Shown here: positions 1 to 10,606 of the stretch, in pieces
Position numbering within the stretch: position 1 is the first letter of the stretch
Layout of the letters: each line of letters begins with the position of its first letter
From: Panicum virgatum
Lineage: Eukaryota; Streptophyta; Magnoliopsida; Poales; Poaceae
Assembly (NCBI RefSeq): GCF_016808335.1
Contig: NC_053147.1
Span: forward strand, 15,238,913-15,302,912
Reading direction: 5' to 3'
Length of the DNA stretch: 64,000 nucleotides
Translations under genes and position numbers: made by a program
Notes under the pieces: generated by a model
What the model was told of the DNA's origin: nothing
Seen by the model: the letters and a program-made list of their open reading frames with translations, nothing else
Databases searched by the model: none

Positions 1-1150
1 CCACATGGCCTTCAAGCCAAACTCTTTTACCCTTGCTTCGTCTGTCATGGATTTGATGCAACGTCAGTAAACCAGGAAGTCTAAGAACCATGGTTAGCAC
101 GTGTCAGCAGAACAATAACCCAAATGTACCTGGTGTAATCGTGGCACACTTGATAGCCACATTGTACCTACACAGAAATTGAGGAGCATGAGCAATAGAA
201 AACATAGGTGCCCTATGAAGCAAAATGGTCAGCACCCGCAACAGCCAAGGACTGAAGTAACAGCCGACAAGTAACTGACTGAGTAGAAGTAAAACACTTA
301 AACACGTCATTTTCTCATGGAAGTTCCTTTCCAGAGCTTAAATCATTAGATGGCTGCTGAAAAAGATTAAAAGGTCGAATCGAATATGTATATTCCACCA
401 TGCAAAGCTAACTTGTTTGACAACACCAAAAACGATTGCTGGATTGTATGAGTAGCACAAAGGCTTTTTCTTTGGTTTCCATGTCTCCCCGCTTTTTTTT
501 TAAATCTAAGTGACAGTAATGTGGAATTCTATATCTTACTTGAGTGTGGCCTCCGCAGCTTCCACTGTGACTTTGTCATCAGTAGCATCACGGTGTGGAA
601 GTCCAAGGTCAAAGTATTTGATGTCCAAGTCCAAGAACGGGAAGATCAGCTGCACGCAATTAATATCCGCAACAACCAGTGTAAGGGGGAGGGGGAGGGG
701 GGAGTCTTCTCAAAGACCAACAGCGCTCGAAGCAAATCGGAGGGCAACGAATACGGAGTCAGATGTGTTTCGATTACCTTGTCCTTGATAGATTTCCAGA
801 ACACTCTGGTCATCTCATCGCCTGCCCACCAAGTTCAGCAAATCAAAAACGTGAGCGCCATGTTCCCGAAAGCAGACTAGTTGAATTAGTACGCGGTGTG
901 GACCAAATCCCGGACACTAAGCGAGCTCAGCGTCTGATCCAAGGACGAAGGATCCACATCTAGCAGATCTACGATATTTCCGGCGACGCTTCAACTAAAG
1001 CCAGCTCAGAACGATAGGAAGAGAGGACGAGCAGCACAACTGCACAAGGCAACGCAGACCAGCAGATCTGTTGCGGGGACAGGTGAGGGGGCCCTGCTTA
1101 CCGTCCATTTCGACGACGGGGTTGGCGACCTTGATCTTGTTGAACGCCAT
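1..1150 (-). CDS. ICDH: Cytosolic NADP-dependent isocitrate dehydrogenase, first five exons (3' part off the window)
   Basis: Oxidises isocitrate to 2-oxoglutarate with reduction of NADP+. Exons read on the minus strand: 1102-1150 (start, [16 protein letters not shown]), 778-821 ([14 protein letters not shown]), 540-649 ([20 protein letters not shown] onward), 130-167 ([12 protein letters not shown]) and 1-41 ([14 protein letters not shown]). Every junction is GT-AG, phases agree (49, 44, 110 and 38 nt), and the joined peptide follows the N-terminus of plant NADP-ICDH without a break. No organelle targeting extension precedes the ATG, so the protein is probably cytosolic. The 5' UTR and promoter lie at about 1151-1330. 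The remaining exons, with the substrate and metal-binding residues, lie beyond position 1. Family assignment rests on recognised sequence; cytosolic location is inferred. Confidence 0.93.
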
Positions 1151-1334
1151 GGCCGGCCTGGAGGGGGGCGGGACGGGGGCGGCGAGCCGGCGAGACAGGT
1201 AGCGCGGTAGGATTGGTGACTGTCTTGGAGAGGAAGATGACGGAGGTGGACCGGGGGATCGATGGGAGGGTTTGAATGGAGGCACGGAGTGGGACCCACA
1301 GGCACGACGTGGAGATTTTTTTCCCAGTCATAAT

Positions 1335-1672
1335 CATCAAAATTTTTAGTAATTTTTTTTTGAAAGAGAATCTTGCTATTTAGAAGTGTTAAATAAATAC
1401 ATTTAAAAAAATTAATGGATGAGTTTGTAAATCGTGAGATGAATCTAATGAGTTTAATTAATTCATAATTAATCCATAATTAGTGGATGGTTACTGTAGT
1501 ATCACTGTTGCAATCATGGATTAAATAGGTTTATTAGATTCATCTCACGATTTACAACCCATTTGTGCAAAAAATTTATAAATAGATTTTATTTAATACT
1601 CCATATATGTGTCCAAACATTCGATGTGATGTTTTTTTGTGTAAATTTTTTGGATCTAAACACACCAAGAAC
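1335..1672. mobile_element. MITE-like element with internal inverted repeat
   Basis: AT-rich, non-coding. The segment near 1425-1455 (TAAATCGTGAGATGAATCTA) is repeated in inverted orientation at about 1530-1560, and ATTTAATACTCC-type motifs sit near the ends. The same internal signature (inverted ATTCATCTCGTGATTTACAA) occurs in the elements at 32465-33040 and 41199-41544, which marks a dispersed family. The exact ends and target duplication are not clear. Confidence 0.6.
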
Positions 1673-1707
1673 AGTGGGTTTTGAGGATCACATACTGTGG
1701 TGGACTA

Positions 1708-1942
1708 GGGCTCTGTTTAGTTTCAAAAAAAAATTTACACAGTACTCATCACATCGAATCTTCGGACATATGTATGAAGCATTAAATGCAGTTTAAAAAA
1801 AATAATAATTACACATTCTAATTGATTAGCACGAGCTGAATTTTTTAAGTCTAATTAGCCCATAATTGGACATTATTTGTCAAATAACAACGAAATGTGC
1901 TACAGTATCAAAACCCAAACTTTTTCACCAACTAAACACACC
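1708..1942. mobile_element. MITE with 3-bp flanks, GGGCTCTGTTTAGTT termini
   Basis: The terminal inverted repeats GGGCTCTGTTTAGTT (left) and AACTAAACACACC (right) are imperfect complements. CTA flanks both ends (1705-1707 and 1943-1945), compatible with a 3-bp target duplication as in PIF/Harbinger-derived MITEs. The right half (ACGAAATGTGCTACAGTA, then CCCAAACTTTTTCACCAACT) is closely matched at 61560-61665, so the two are relatives. Confidence 0.6.
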
Positions 1943-1945
1943 CTA

Positions 1946-3308
1946 GATCAAAAAACTTGCAGATGTGTGCAGAGGATTTATCTTTATTCTGAACGGGGAT
2001 ATTTCTAACAAACTCAACATTATTTCTGTGTTTATGCCGCTGTGCTTTACTCTTGAGATGGTAAGTGATGACACCACCTCCTATACTAATAGCCTGAACA
2101 TAAAAAATAATGTCAGGGATGTAAATCTAATATCCATTACCCGCAAAAAAATAATATTCATTCACCAAACCGCAACCACTTAAACGAGCAGGTAGTCTCG
2201 AAGCGAAACTAGATGTTGATGCACAATGTAAAAAGCGAGGCCTGAATCGCGGCAGAATAGTCTATTTCGTCCTTAAAATTTTATTTGAGAGTTTCCATCT
2301 CTAAACTTTTGCTCAATTTAGTTTTTCGTTCTAATACGTAGCTTTCTAGGTTGGCATATTATGACAGCATTCAAGTGTTTCTGTTTTTTAGCAGTAACAT
2401 ATATTGAATCACATATACTAAAAGATTAGATAATAAAATTTTTACTTGTGTTTATATGAATTTTACCACGAATGGAACTTTTGTACATCAATATTTCAGA
2501 TCAACTCCCTTCCCTAAAAATTGTGCATTATTTTAGTTTAGTGAAGATTAACCTTTTATAATGATTAAATTTATAGAAATATTAAACTTTATTTATGAAA
2601 GATAGCTGACTAGATATGACAAAGCTAGCGTGCCAACATGGCATGCTATGTCGGATGAAGGATTAGATTGAGTTGGATGGAAAAATTTGAGAACTGAAAT
2701 GACTGTCTAGGGATGAAGTTGAGCTTCATCTGAAAATTTAAGAATGAAATTGAAATTCTATATATTCGTCTAGCCCTATTTAATTTTCTCTCCGATTCCA
2801 CCACCGAATCTTAGGTGATGCCGGCAACGACAAGGTCGACGAGGACACCACTCGCTGCGTCGCAGCTGCGTATAAACGAATGGGTATGGTTGAAATGGAT
2901 ATTACATGCGTATATTCTACCTAAAAGGATATGGGTTTAGGTACGGATGCTGATACCCAACTGTACGAATTTACGGCACGATGTGCCTCATCCAGCCTTA
3001 ATATATTCAAAATTTATGCTTTTTTAAAAGATAAATAATAGAGAGCGGCAGGCGGTAGGTGTAACTTTCTCACCTCACCTGTCGTTTCGTTGCTCACCAA
3101 CTCCGGCGATAAACGACGACGGGAGCGGGCAGCTGGCCGGCGGCCGCCCTCACGTGCGAATCTTCTTCCTCTGGAAGCGCTCTTGGGCTTTCGCCGCTGA
3201 TGGGCTTGTGGAGAGGATCAATCAGACGAGCCCATCCGATTGTTGCAGAGCCCATTGAGCAGTCATCTCGGCCCATTGCTGCAAACCTATTTGCAGCAGC
3301 AGCCCGAC
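1946..3308. other. Intergenic, AT-rich, no gene seen
   Basis: No supportable ORF or RNA gene. Weak inverted similarity between about 2255-2330 and 2660-2765 may mark an old MITE, but no clean ends are visible. Confidence 0.5.
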
Positions 3309-4109
3309 GGCCCTGTTTGGGTAGCTTTCTACAGCTTTTGCTACTCCAACTAGGTGGAAAAGCTAGAAACTATCCCAAACAGTGTTGCTTTCCCCACCAG
3401 CGACGAGATGCAAAAGCCAGTTTTTGCCTGGGTGCGAAAAACTCGGCGATAGGAGCTTCCTGAGCTTTTACGCTCGAGGGTCATGAACCTCCCCACGAAA
3501 TGTCCATATATTTACCCGCTGTTGCCACTGGTATATATAGCGAAAACCTACCGTTCCCCACCTCCCTTCCTGTGTCGCGCCCCCCTCCCTCCTGTCTCGC
3601 GCCGCCCCTCCCGAACGCCCGCTTCCCTCAACCCCTCCTGTCTCGCGCCGGCTCCTCCCGAGCGGCCACTCGTCGCGCCCCTTGGGCCCTCCTGTCTGGC
3701 GCCGCCCGACTCCACCACAGCAGATCCGCCCGACTCCCGGCTGGATCCGTCGGTGCCCTGCGCGCCATGCCTCCACCGTAGCAGATCCGCAGCCGGAGGA
3801 GTGGGTGCTAGTGGAAGCGGTGGCGGCGGCCGGCGGTCCTACACCCGCGCCCTACTCGCCCATCCGCGGCCGGAGGAGGGGGTCCAGAGAAGCGGCAGTA
3901 GCCGGTGGCCTTGCACCCGTGCTCACAGTAAGCACATCTCCATTCCCACACTAGTTCGTGTCCCTTCCCACACTAGTTTAGGGATTTCTGCATAGGGTTT
4001 GTAAGATTGATTTGATTTGTTCATGGCTGAAATTTGGATGAGCATAGGTAGATGCATAGGTCTGAGTACTTGTATGTTGCTTATTGTTGGAGTAATTTTG
4101 ATAGTATAG

Positions 4110-5036
4110 GTGGATAAAACAAAGGTGAAGGCACCAAAAGCAGTATGGGATGCATATGCAACCAAAATATTTTGCCAGATATGTGAGGAAGAAACTCTAG
4201 CTGGGAATAGGCCAGGGACTACCATGAGTTCGATTGGGTACAAGAACCTTGAGGAAATTTTTTTTGCTATCACCAAACGACACTACCCACATGGAAAATT
4301 GAAGAACAAATGGGATGCTTTGAAGCCACAGTACAAATTGTGGTTGGATTTGAAGAGGGCTGCAACCGGTCTTGGTTTCGATGTTACAAAGGGGATAATT
4401 ACAGCAAGTGATGAATGGTGGGAGGACAAGATAGCGGTAAGTAAAATTGAAAGTTGTTTATTTTTTTATCCTTGAAAACAAAGTTCTGATAACTAACACA
4501 TATGACTTCTTTTTCAGCAAAACAAGAAATATGCAGCCTTTCGTGAAGCACCTATGGACAACCTAGATGAGCTTGAAGTTATGTTTCAACACATCAATGT
4601 CACAGGTTTATCTTCGGTCATTCCGGGAGTTCAAAAAACTACAGCTCCCATTGATGTTGGTGATTATAGTAATGAGAATGAAGAGAACAGATACATTTCA
4701 CATGATGCAAAAAAAAAAGGAAAACGCAAAGCTAGAGATGTTGACCATACTTTTAGTCCAAAGAAGAAGGGTAGGAATCCTATGGTTAAGCAAGTGTCAC
4801 GACTTATCGATGTGTTGGCTACTAGTAAGAGCAAAAATGAACAAAAGGTTGAAGATGACATCATAGAGCTCATGGATCAAGCTGTCAATGCAGGGGCTAG
4901 TGAAGGGAGTGAAGAACATTTTATGGCCACCCAACTCTTTGTGAAGCGTGAAAACCGTGCAGTGTTTCGTTCCATCAAAACAAATGAAGGAAAGGTGGCT
5001 TGGCTGAAGATGTATGAAGAGAGGAAAAATAAATAG
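4110..5036 (+). CDS. MYB/SANT-like DNA-binding protein of the PIF/Harbinger element
   Basis: Two exons, up to 4436 and 4518-5036, separated by a GT-AG intron with phase 0, giving about 281 residues. The first exon carries a Myb/SANT-like helix-turn-helix (Myb_DNA-bind_3 type; KVKAPKAVWDAYATKIFCQI and the KNKWDALKPQYKLW motif). The second is acidic and lysine-rich with a basic KKKGKRKARDVDHTFSPKKK stretch that looks like a nuclear signal. In this superfamily the MYB-like protein binds the element's ends and brings the transposase to the nucleus. There is no ATG at 4110 (the codon is GTG just after a possible acceptor at 4109), so a short upstream exon within 3483-3928 probably supplies the start. 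The reading frame is otherwise intact. Confidence 0.72.
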
Positions 5037-5060
5037 AGTAGTCTCACTAATGTGCTATAT

Positions 5061-5209
5061 CCTTTTTATTTCAGCTGCGTTTATGTAATGCTACCTTTTT
5101 TATTTCAGCTGCGTTTATGTAATGCTACCCTATTTATTTCAGTTGTATTTATGTAATGCTACCCTATTTATTTCAGTTGCATTTATGTAATGGTACCCTA
5201 TTTATTTCA
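5061..5209 (+). repeat. 34-bp tandem repeat, about 4.3 copies
   Basis: Copies start near 5061, 5095, 5129, 5163 and 5197. Each contains TTTATTTCAG, a good splice-acceptor-like string, followed by a TTTATGTAATG motif. The array lies exactly where the transposase body should be and ends at the remnant exon. Confidence 0.85.
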
Positions 5210-5468
5210 TATGCCAAGTTTCCCGGTTGAGAAGCAAAAGAAGATCATCATTGCATGCATGGCACTTCATAACTTTATTCATGACAGCGCTTTGAGTGAT
5301 GAGCTATTTCAAATGTGCGATGAGGATGAAGAATACATGCCAGAGGTTGATTCATCAGAAGAAGAAGAAGAAGAAGAAGAAGTGCATAATAGTGGTCCAT
5401 CATCAGATGATGTTGATATATGTGCATTTCGTAATTTCATTGCGAACTCCTTGATGGCAGATAGATAG
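5207..5468 (+). pseudogene. Harbinger transposase, C-terminal remnant
   Basis: The reading MPSFPVEKQKKIIIACMALH followed by NFIHDS is the characteristic C-terminal segment of PIF/Harbinger (DDE_Tnp_4 family) transposases. It is followed by an acidic tail with eight consecutive glutamates and a stop at 5466-5468. The upstream DDE core is absent, replaced by the 34-bp repeat array, and the expected acceptor CAG before the exon has become CAT. It cannot make an active transposase. Confidence 0.8.
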
Positions 5469-5896
5469 TAGACAAGTTGTGATGGTGCACAACTCATTTT
5501 GTTTGTAAATAGTAGCCCTTTGGTATTTTGTATGGCTTGAAAAATGTTAGTCATGCTTCGGATGTGCTTTTGTGTAAACTCAATGAAATAATTGAAATAG
5601 TATGATTTAATAGGCCATCTTAAATATTAAGCTATCAAAAAATAATACAAAATATTTATTAACCAAGCTGTTCAGACGAATCATTACAGTTCACAAGTAA
5701 TCAAGTATTCGTTATACTAGAGGGTATTTTAGACTTTCCACTCCTCAGCTCAGCAGCCAGCCATCCAAAAGCTAGGTTGCCAAACAAGCCAGCTTATCAG
5801 ATCAGCAGATTCTCAGACCAGCAGCTTTTCGGACCAGCAGGTGAGCTTCTCAGACCAATAGCTTTTGGAAAAGCTCCGGCTACCCCAAACAGGGTC

Positions 5897-7203
5897 TATA
5901 AATCTCTTCAGCTGATGGTTCTCAATGTCTGACGGCACCGCCGTCCTCCTCCGCCCCCTCGTCCTCCATCATGGCCGGTGGCTCTTGCCACCACGCCGTC
6001 CGCCCACCATCCACTGTCATCCCATCCCCACTCTCTCCTAACCTCTCAAACACCACACCCCCACTCGGAATCTAGCCCAGCCGTCGGCACCCACCACCCC
6101 GCCCGGCAGCGTTCCGCCGCGCTGCTAGCCACGCATCACCGCTTGTCGATTCCTCCTCTCTCCCCCACCTTCTCTTCTAACGCCAACAGTCATTGGAGCT
6201 TCCGAATCCTGGCAACCCCGGAACCCTAACCTCGTTGTCGGCCTCAACCACCACCCCAGCTGGTGCACCTTGCCGCCGGCCACTCCCCCACCTCCCGCCC
6301 CTAGCCCCCAACCCCGAACCCAAATCGGCAGTGGTGGTGCAAGACCCCGCCCCTAGCCCCCAACCCCGAACCCAAATCGGCAGTGGCGGTGCAAGACCGA
6401 AGGAGGAATAAGAGCAGTGTCGTGGGCTGTGAAAATCAAATTGAGCCGAATTCGAGCTACATTGGACCTTCAGACGATGGATTCGCATTTTGTAACGTGG
6501 ACGATATATAGCCATCGCAGCAAAATCTCGAAAATCAAGCTAGCTAAACTTTTCCACTAAAAACAGATAGCTAAACTTTCGTGCGACGTGCAAAATTCGT
6601 TTTGCACCAGGGTTAGTTTTGAGCTGGCTTCGCCCTGGCAGCAGCTAAAGCTGAGGCCAACAACGATAGAAACTTGAAGGTCACTCGCAACCTCGAATCA
6701 TCGATAGGCACAAAGCCCAAAAAACAAAAGACGTCAATGACATCCACGTGGTGATCCGATCACCCGACTGCAACGTCTGGAATTCGGGATCCAAAAGCCG
6801 GCCGCCGATAAAATACGCCGCCGCCGCCACCCAGCCAAACCCCTGACCCTTCCCGTGCCCCGTGTTTGGTTTCTCTTTCAATTTCCCTGCCTTCCCCTTG
6901 GCTCGCGTGTATCCTTCCTTCCTGTCCTCGGGGGGCGGGGCTACGAGTCGCACGACACGAGCGGGAACACCCAGCCCTCCCAGCTCCTCGGGTCTCCCCG
7001 ACTCCCCCCTCTCGTGCTCCGCCGGGCCTCTCTACTTTGCCTGCGCGTTCGTCGCCCGCCGCCTCCGTTTCAATTCACCCACGCCCACCTTCCGCCGGGC
7101 GGACGCCACGCCCGCTCCCCTCCAGATCTCCGGCCGCCGGCGCGCGGGCCGGCTCTGTTGGACTCGGTCGTCGCGCTTGGGGCGAGCGTAGGTGTCCGCG
7201 GTG
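5897..7203 (+). promoter_or_regulatory. Intergenic and promoter/5' UTR of the membrane protein gene
   Basis: No gene is supported. 5930-6420 is C-rich with short spurious ORFs. 6840-7203 is a GC-rich stretch leading to the ATG at 7204 and is probably promoter plus 5' UTR. A 52-bp duplication lies at 6296-6399. Confidence 0.5.
6296..6399. repeat. 52-bp tandem duplication
   Basis: Two nearly identical 52-bp copies (CGCCCCTAGCCCCCAACCCC onward), starting at 6296 and 6348, differ by about one base (GTGGTGGTG versus GTGGCGGTG). Confidence 0.85.
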
Positions 7204-9481
7204 ATGCGGTGGGGCGGCGCGCTGCTCCTGGTGGCCGTCCTCGCCGTGGCCGCCGTAGCAAAGGTGAGCCCGGACCCGGATTTCTCTGTTCTACGGTCTG
7301 CCCCCCTTTCCCTCCCGCGTTGTCTGGCCGGATGGTGAGCTGCACTGCTGCTCACGCGATCTGGGGCATGCGCTAATCACCGCAGTTCCAGTTGCCTTAG
7401 GTGCTTGTCTCTGAGGAGACTTCTGCTTAATCGGATTTTAATGGTTTTGAAGCGCGTATGTAGACCGCGCGTGATTTGGCACTGAGGTGGACTAACTTTG
7501 ATCTAGCGTTTTCATCAAACACAAATACACCATGTAGACGAGGTTGGTGTTCCAAATCTATGTGTCCAGATAAATAGCCATTGCTTTTGCTTTCACCGAT
7601 CCCAAATAAGTTCCCCAATTCTCGGCACGATTCTGCAAATTCAAATAGCCACTGAGAATACTGATAGCTTCAGGTGCTGTGTGTCCAATGCTGAAACACT
7701 TGCTACACCGCACAAAGTTTCAGATAGGCACAGTACACGCGTGACTCAGAGGTCCATTTGACTATGCTGCAATTATTGGTTTTCAATGTGACACGTTTTC
7801 CCTTTGGATCCAGGAAAATACTGATACACTACCAGTCGAAACAAATGGTGATGGCTCTACTGCACAGTCTGGTGTTAAGAATTCAGAACACCATGATGAG
7901 ACAAATCCTAACGAAGAGCATGTGACCGACGAGAATGGAGGAGTCAAGAATGATACAAGTGAGAACAATAAGAAGGATAATTCAACAGAAGAAATCAGCA
8001 TCAGAAGAGATGACTCAGTACAGCAGCCAAAGGACAAAGATAGCAGCACAATAAAATCTTCACAAGCAAAAGATTTCCTGCAAGATCCTCTTATCATGGA
8101 GTGTGATCCATCACATAGATGTATCATTGAAAATAAGAAATTCATTGCCTGCTTAAAAGTTCCTGGAGAAGGTGACTCCCCCCCCCCCCAGATGTTTAGC
8201 ATTCTCCCTTATTTGTCATTGCGAACTAATCTTCTTAACTGAAACTTCTTTATCTTAGGGCTGGTTGGTATTGTGTTATCTCAGTTACTAATACCGTTTC
8301 CATTATACAGAACTTGATGTTCTAAAGCTGTCATTTCCACTTTGCACTTGCATCTGTCCAAGAACTCATATGCAAGACCCTAGGAGAAATATTTCCAATT
8401 CAGGCATTGCAAACAAATTCCCAAAGAGGCATCAAATCTAAAGGCCAAATACTTATGTCCAGCTAAAATTTAGCATCCAAGCAGTATTTGAACCATTATA
8501 GTTGAGTTTGCTGCCAATAACTTTTGAACGAATTTACAAATTCATGTTTCATTTACGACACTCGTCACCTTATTTACCCCCAGTAGGATTAAAAAAACAT
8601 ATTTATTCTATATATGGGTTCTGGTGTTTGTTTCATATTTTAGTCTGGTTGTGTTCCTTTAAAACTCTGACTATGCTCGACTTTTTATTGTTGGAACCAG
8701 ATTCACTATCTCTATCACTTCTGATGGACAACAAAGGCACGGACCCACTTGATGTTAGTATCACAGCTCCAGATTATGTGACTTTAGCTGAAGATACTGT
8801 CCATGTCGAAGCAAATGATCATCATGGGGTATAAGAGTAATTATCCTTTCAACTATACCATTGGACTTTCTGGTCTTAATATGTCCATATGTTGTCAACA
8901 ATACATATTTAGTTGCACCAGCTTATGTATTTTTATGAAGCTATTGTTTTGCTATCAACTTTTAGTAACACATGCTGTTGGTTCAAGTTTCTTCAAATGG
9001 TCTGCTAAGCCTTTATCTTGTGTTCCTTTTTATCGTTTTTATTTAGACACAGGTGAGCGTCTCCATCAGTGACGCTGCAAACAACACGGCAATAGTCCTC
9101 AAAGTTGCAGGAGAATCCTGTGCTGTTAACATTCACAGTGCAATCGCAAGGGAAGCTGGCAGAGTCATAAGAGTTCCACTTACCTCAACATACACGCTGG
9201 TGCCTGTCTTTCTTCTCCTTGCTTTGGTGGGAGTGTGCGTCAAGCTTCGGAGGATGCGCAAGCAAGATGGTGTCCTTCCATACCAGAAGCTCGACATAGC
9301 AGAGCTACCGGTTTCCATTGGAGGCAAGAAAGAGCCCAATCAATCCAATAAGTGGGACGACAACTGGGGAGATGACTGGGATGATGAGGAAGCACCGATG
9401 ACAACATCCAAACCTATCCCAAACCCATCATCCAAAGGTCTCGCTCCAAGGAGATCTACAAAAGATGGCTGGAAAGATTAG
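7204..9481 (+). CDS. Single-pass membrane protein with signal peptide and acidic cytosolic tail
   Basis: Four exons, 7204-7263, 7814-8171, 8701-8828 and 9053-9481, all GT-AG and phase-consistent, give 324 residues. Residues 1-20 (MRWGGALLLVAVLAVAAVAK) are a signal peptide. Residues about 21-130 are polar, Asp/Glu/Asn/Ser-rich and disordered. A conserved ectodomain follows, with cysteines (ECDPSHRC, CLKVPGE, ESCAVN) and an NKGTDPLDVSITAPDYVTL segment. A hydrophobic helix near residues 227-243 (LVPVFLLLALVGVCVKL) is followed by a basic stop-transfer and a tail with WDDNWGDDWDDEE. The topology is therefore type I. It resembles a plant-wide family of unknown function (possibly DUF7356, from memory and unchecked). 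Intron 2 opens right next to a 12-C run at 8178-8189. No function is claimed. Confidence 0.85.
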
Positions 9482-9815
9482 TTAACAAAAAGATGAGCAT
9501 TGTGGAAATAGTTCCAATGCCTATAGGCTATACTGTATTTTTGTCTTCCTTTGAAGGACCTTGTTTTGTTTTCCTTCTGATTAGATATATGGAGGGTACT
9601 ATATCAGAGAGACGGAGACTGCATTACATCGATGCCACGCAGAAAATTTTGTAAAAGTTCTTGTGCCGATTAAGTTACTGGTGAATATAGTTTTTCTCAG
9701 GTGCACTTCTATTCTTCTCTGAGGTTCTAGTTGTATTGCAAGATTTCACAAAACTTACGGAAATTCTACAAAGTTCTGGTGAAACTTCTACGTTTTAGAC
9801 TTGTGGTTCTTTGTG
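9482..9815. other. 3' UTR and flank, plus MULE target site
   Basis: The 3' UTR of the membrane protein gene extends from 9482. The last nine bases, 9807-9815 (TTCTTTGTG), are the left copy of the Mutator-like element's target duplication. Confidence 0.7.
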
Positions 9816-10080
9816 GCGGTTTTTTCTTTTTTATATTTAAAAAAAATTAGAATTTCAAAAATATATGTCCGTTTTGGAAAATTTCAAAAATATACCCCGG
9901 TCGCCCTCCCATAGGGCGACAGGCCCAAAGTGTAATTTTTTTTTTCAAATTTGCAATGAGGTCCCTGGGAAAAAAAAAGCCCTGTCGCCCCCCCAACGGG
10001 CGACAGGGGCCTGTCGCCCACCCCTGGGGCGACAGGGGCTGTCGCCCGTTGGGGGGGGGGGGGCGACAGGGCCCCCTCCC
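9816..10080. repeat. MULE left TIR with GGGCGACAGG palindromes
   Basis: The inverted partner of 15120-15403. After about 80 AT-rich bases it contains repeated CCTGTCGCCC / GGGCGACAGG motifs in both orientations, able to form several short GC hairpins, plus a 14-nt G run near 10049. Such subterminal motif clusters are typical transposase-binding regions; that role is inferred. Confidence 0.85.
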
Positions 10081-10606
10081 CCGCCGTATGACACCATTCC
10101 CTTTGTGATTTGAGCCTAAAAATTCAGAAAAAAAACCAGCCCTAGCCGCCATTATGAAAAAAAAAAACTGGAGTGGTTGCCGTGTTTTCATATCTTTTTG
10201 AAATGGTGGAAGTGCACTGCTATTGGGTCACATATGTCTGGGCAAAGAATGCGATATTTGGGAATTCCGTGATCGCCGTGCTGAGCAGTGGCAACTTGTG
10301 ATCTCGTACTCGCAGCTAGATACACTATAGTTCCTATTTTGAGCTATTCGAACGTGTAGTCGTCCTCATCGTCGGCGGGATCTCGGCCGCTAACTCCTAC
10401 CGCATCTAACTTGTCCTTCATTAAATCACGGAAAAAAATCGCAAGAACTTCCCTTATTTAACGAGCATTATGGAACCCCCAAACATAACAAGTTCACATC
10501 AATAGTATCTATAGAAATAAATGACAAGTAAACTAGCACAATCATAAACATCGGATACAAATAAGAGGTCCACAACTATCTCATTACAAATAAATATCAG
10601 ATATAT

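Larger units (their letters stand above)
3309..5896 (+). mobile_element. PIF/Harbinger-like DNA transposon, internally deleted
   Basis: The ends are imperfect inverted repeats: GGCCCTGTTTGGGTAGC at the left and its near complement GCTACCCCAAACAGGGTC at the right. Between them lie the two gene types expected of PIF/Harbinger elements, a MYB/SANT-like DNA-binding protein (4110-5036) and a DDE transposase C-terminus (5207-5468), both on plus. The transposase lacks its catalytic body, so the copy cannot be autonomous. No convincing TWA target duplication is visible, so the last one or two bases of each end are uncertain. Confidence 0.75.

Noticed and set aside
5061..5209. CRISPR-like array
   Set aside because: Head-to-tail repeats without spacers in a plant transposon.
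6862..7376. ORFs around the first exon of the membrane protein gene
   Set aside because: GC-rich 5' UTR and first intron; the spliced four-exon model explains the coding signal.
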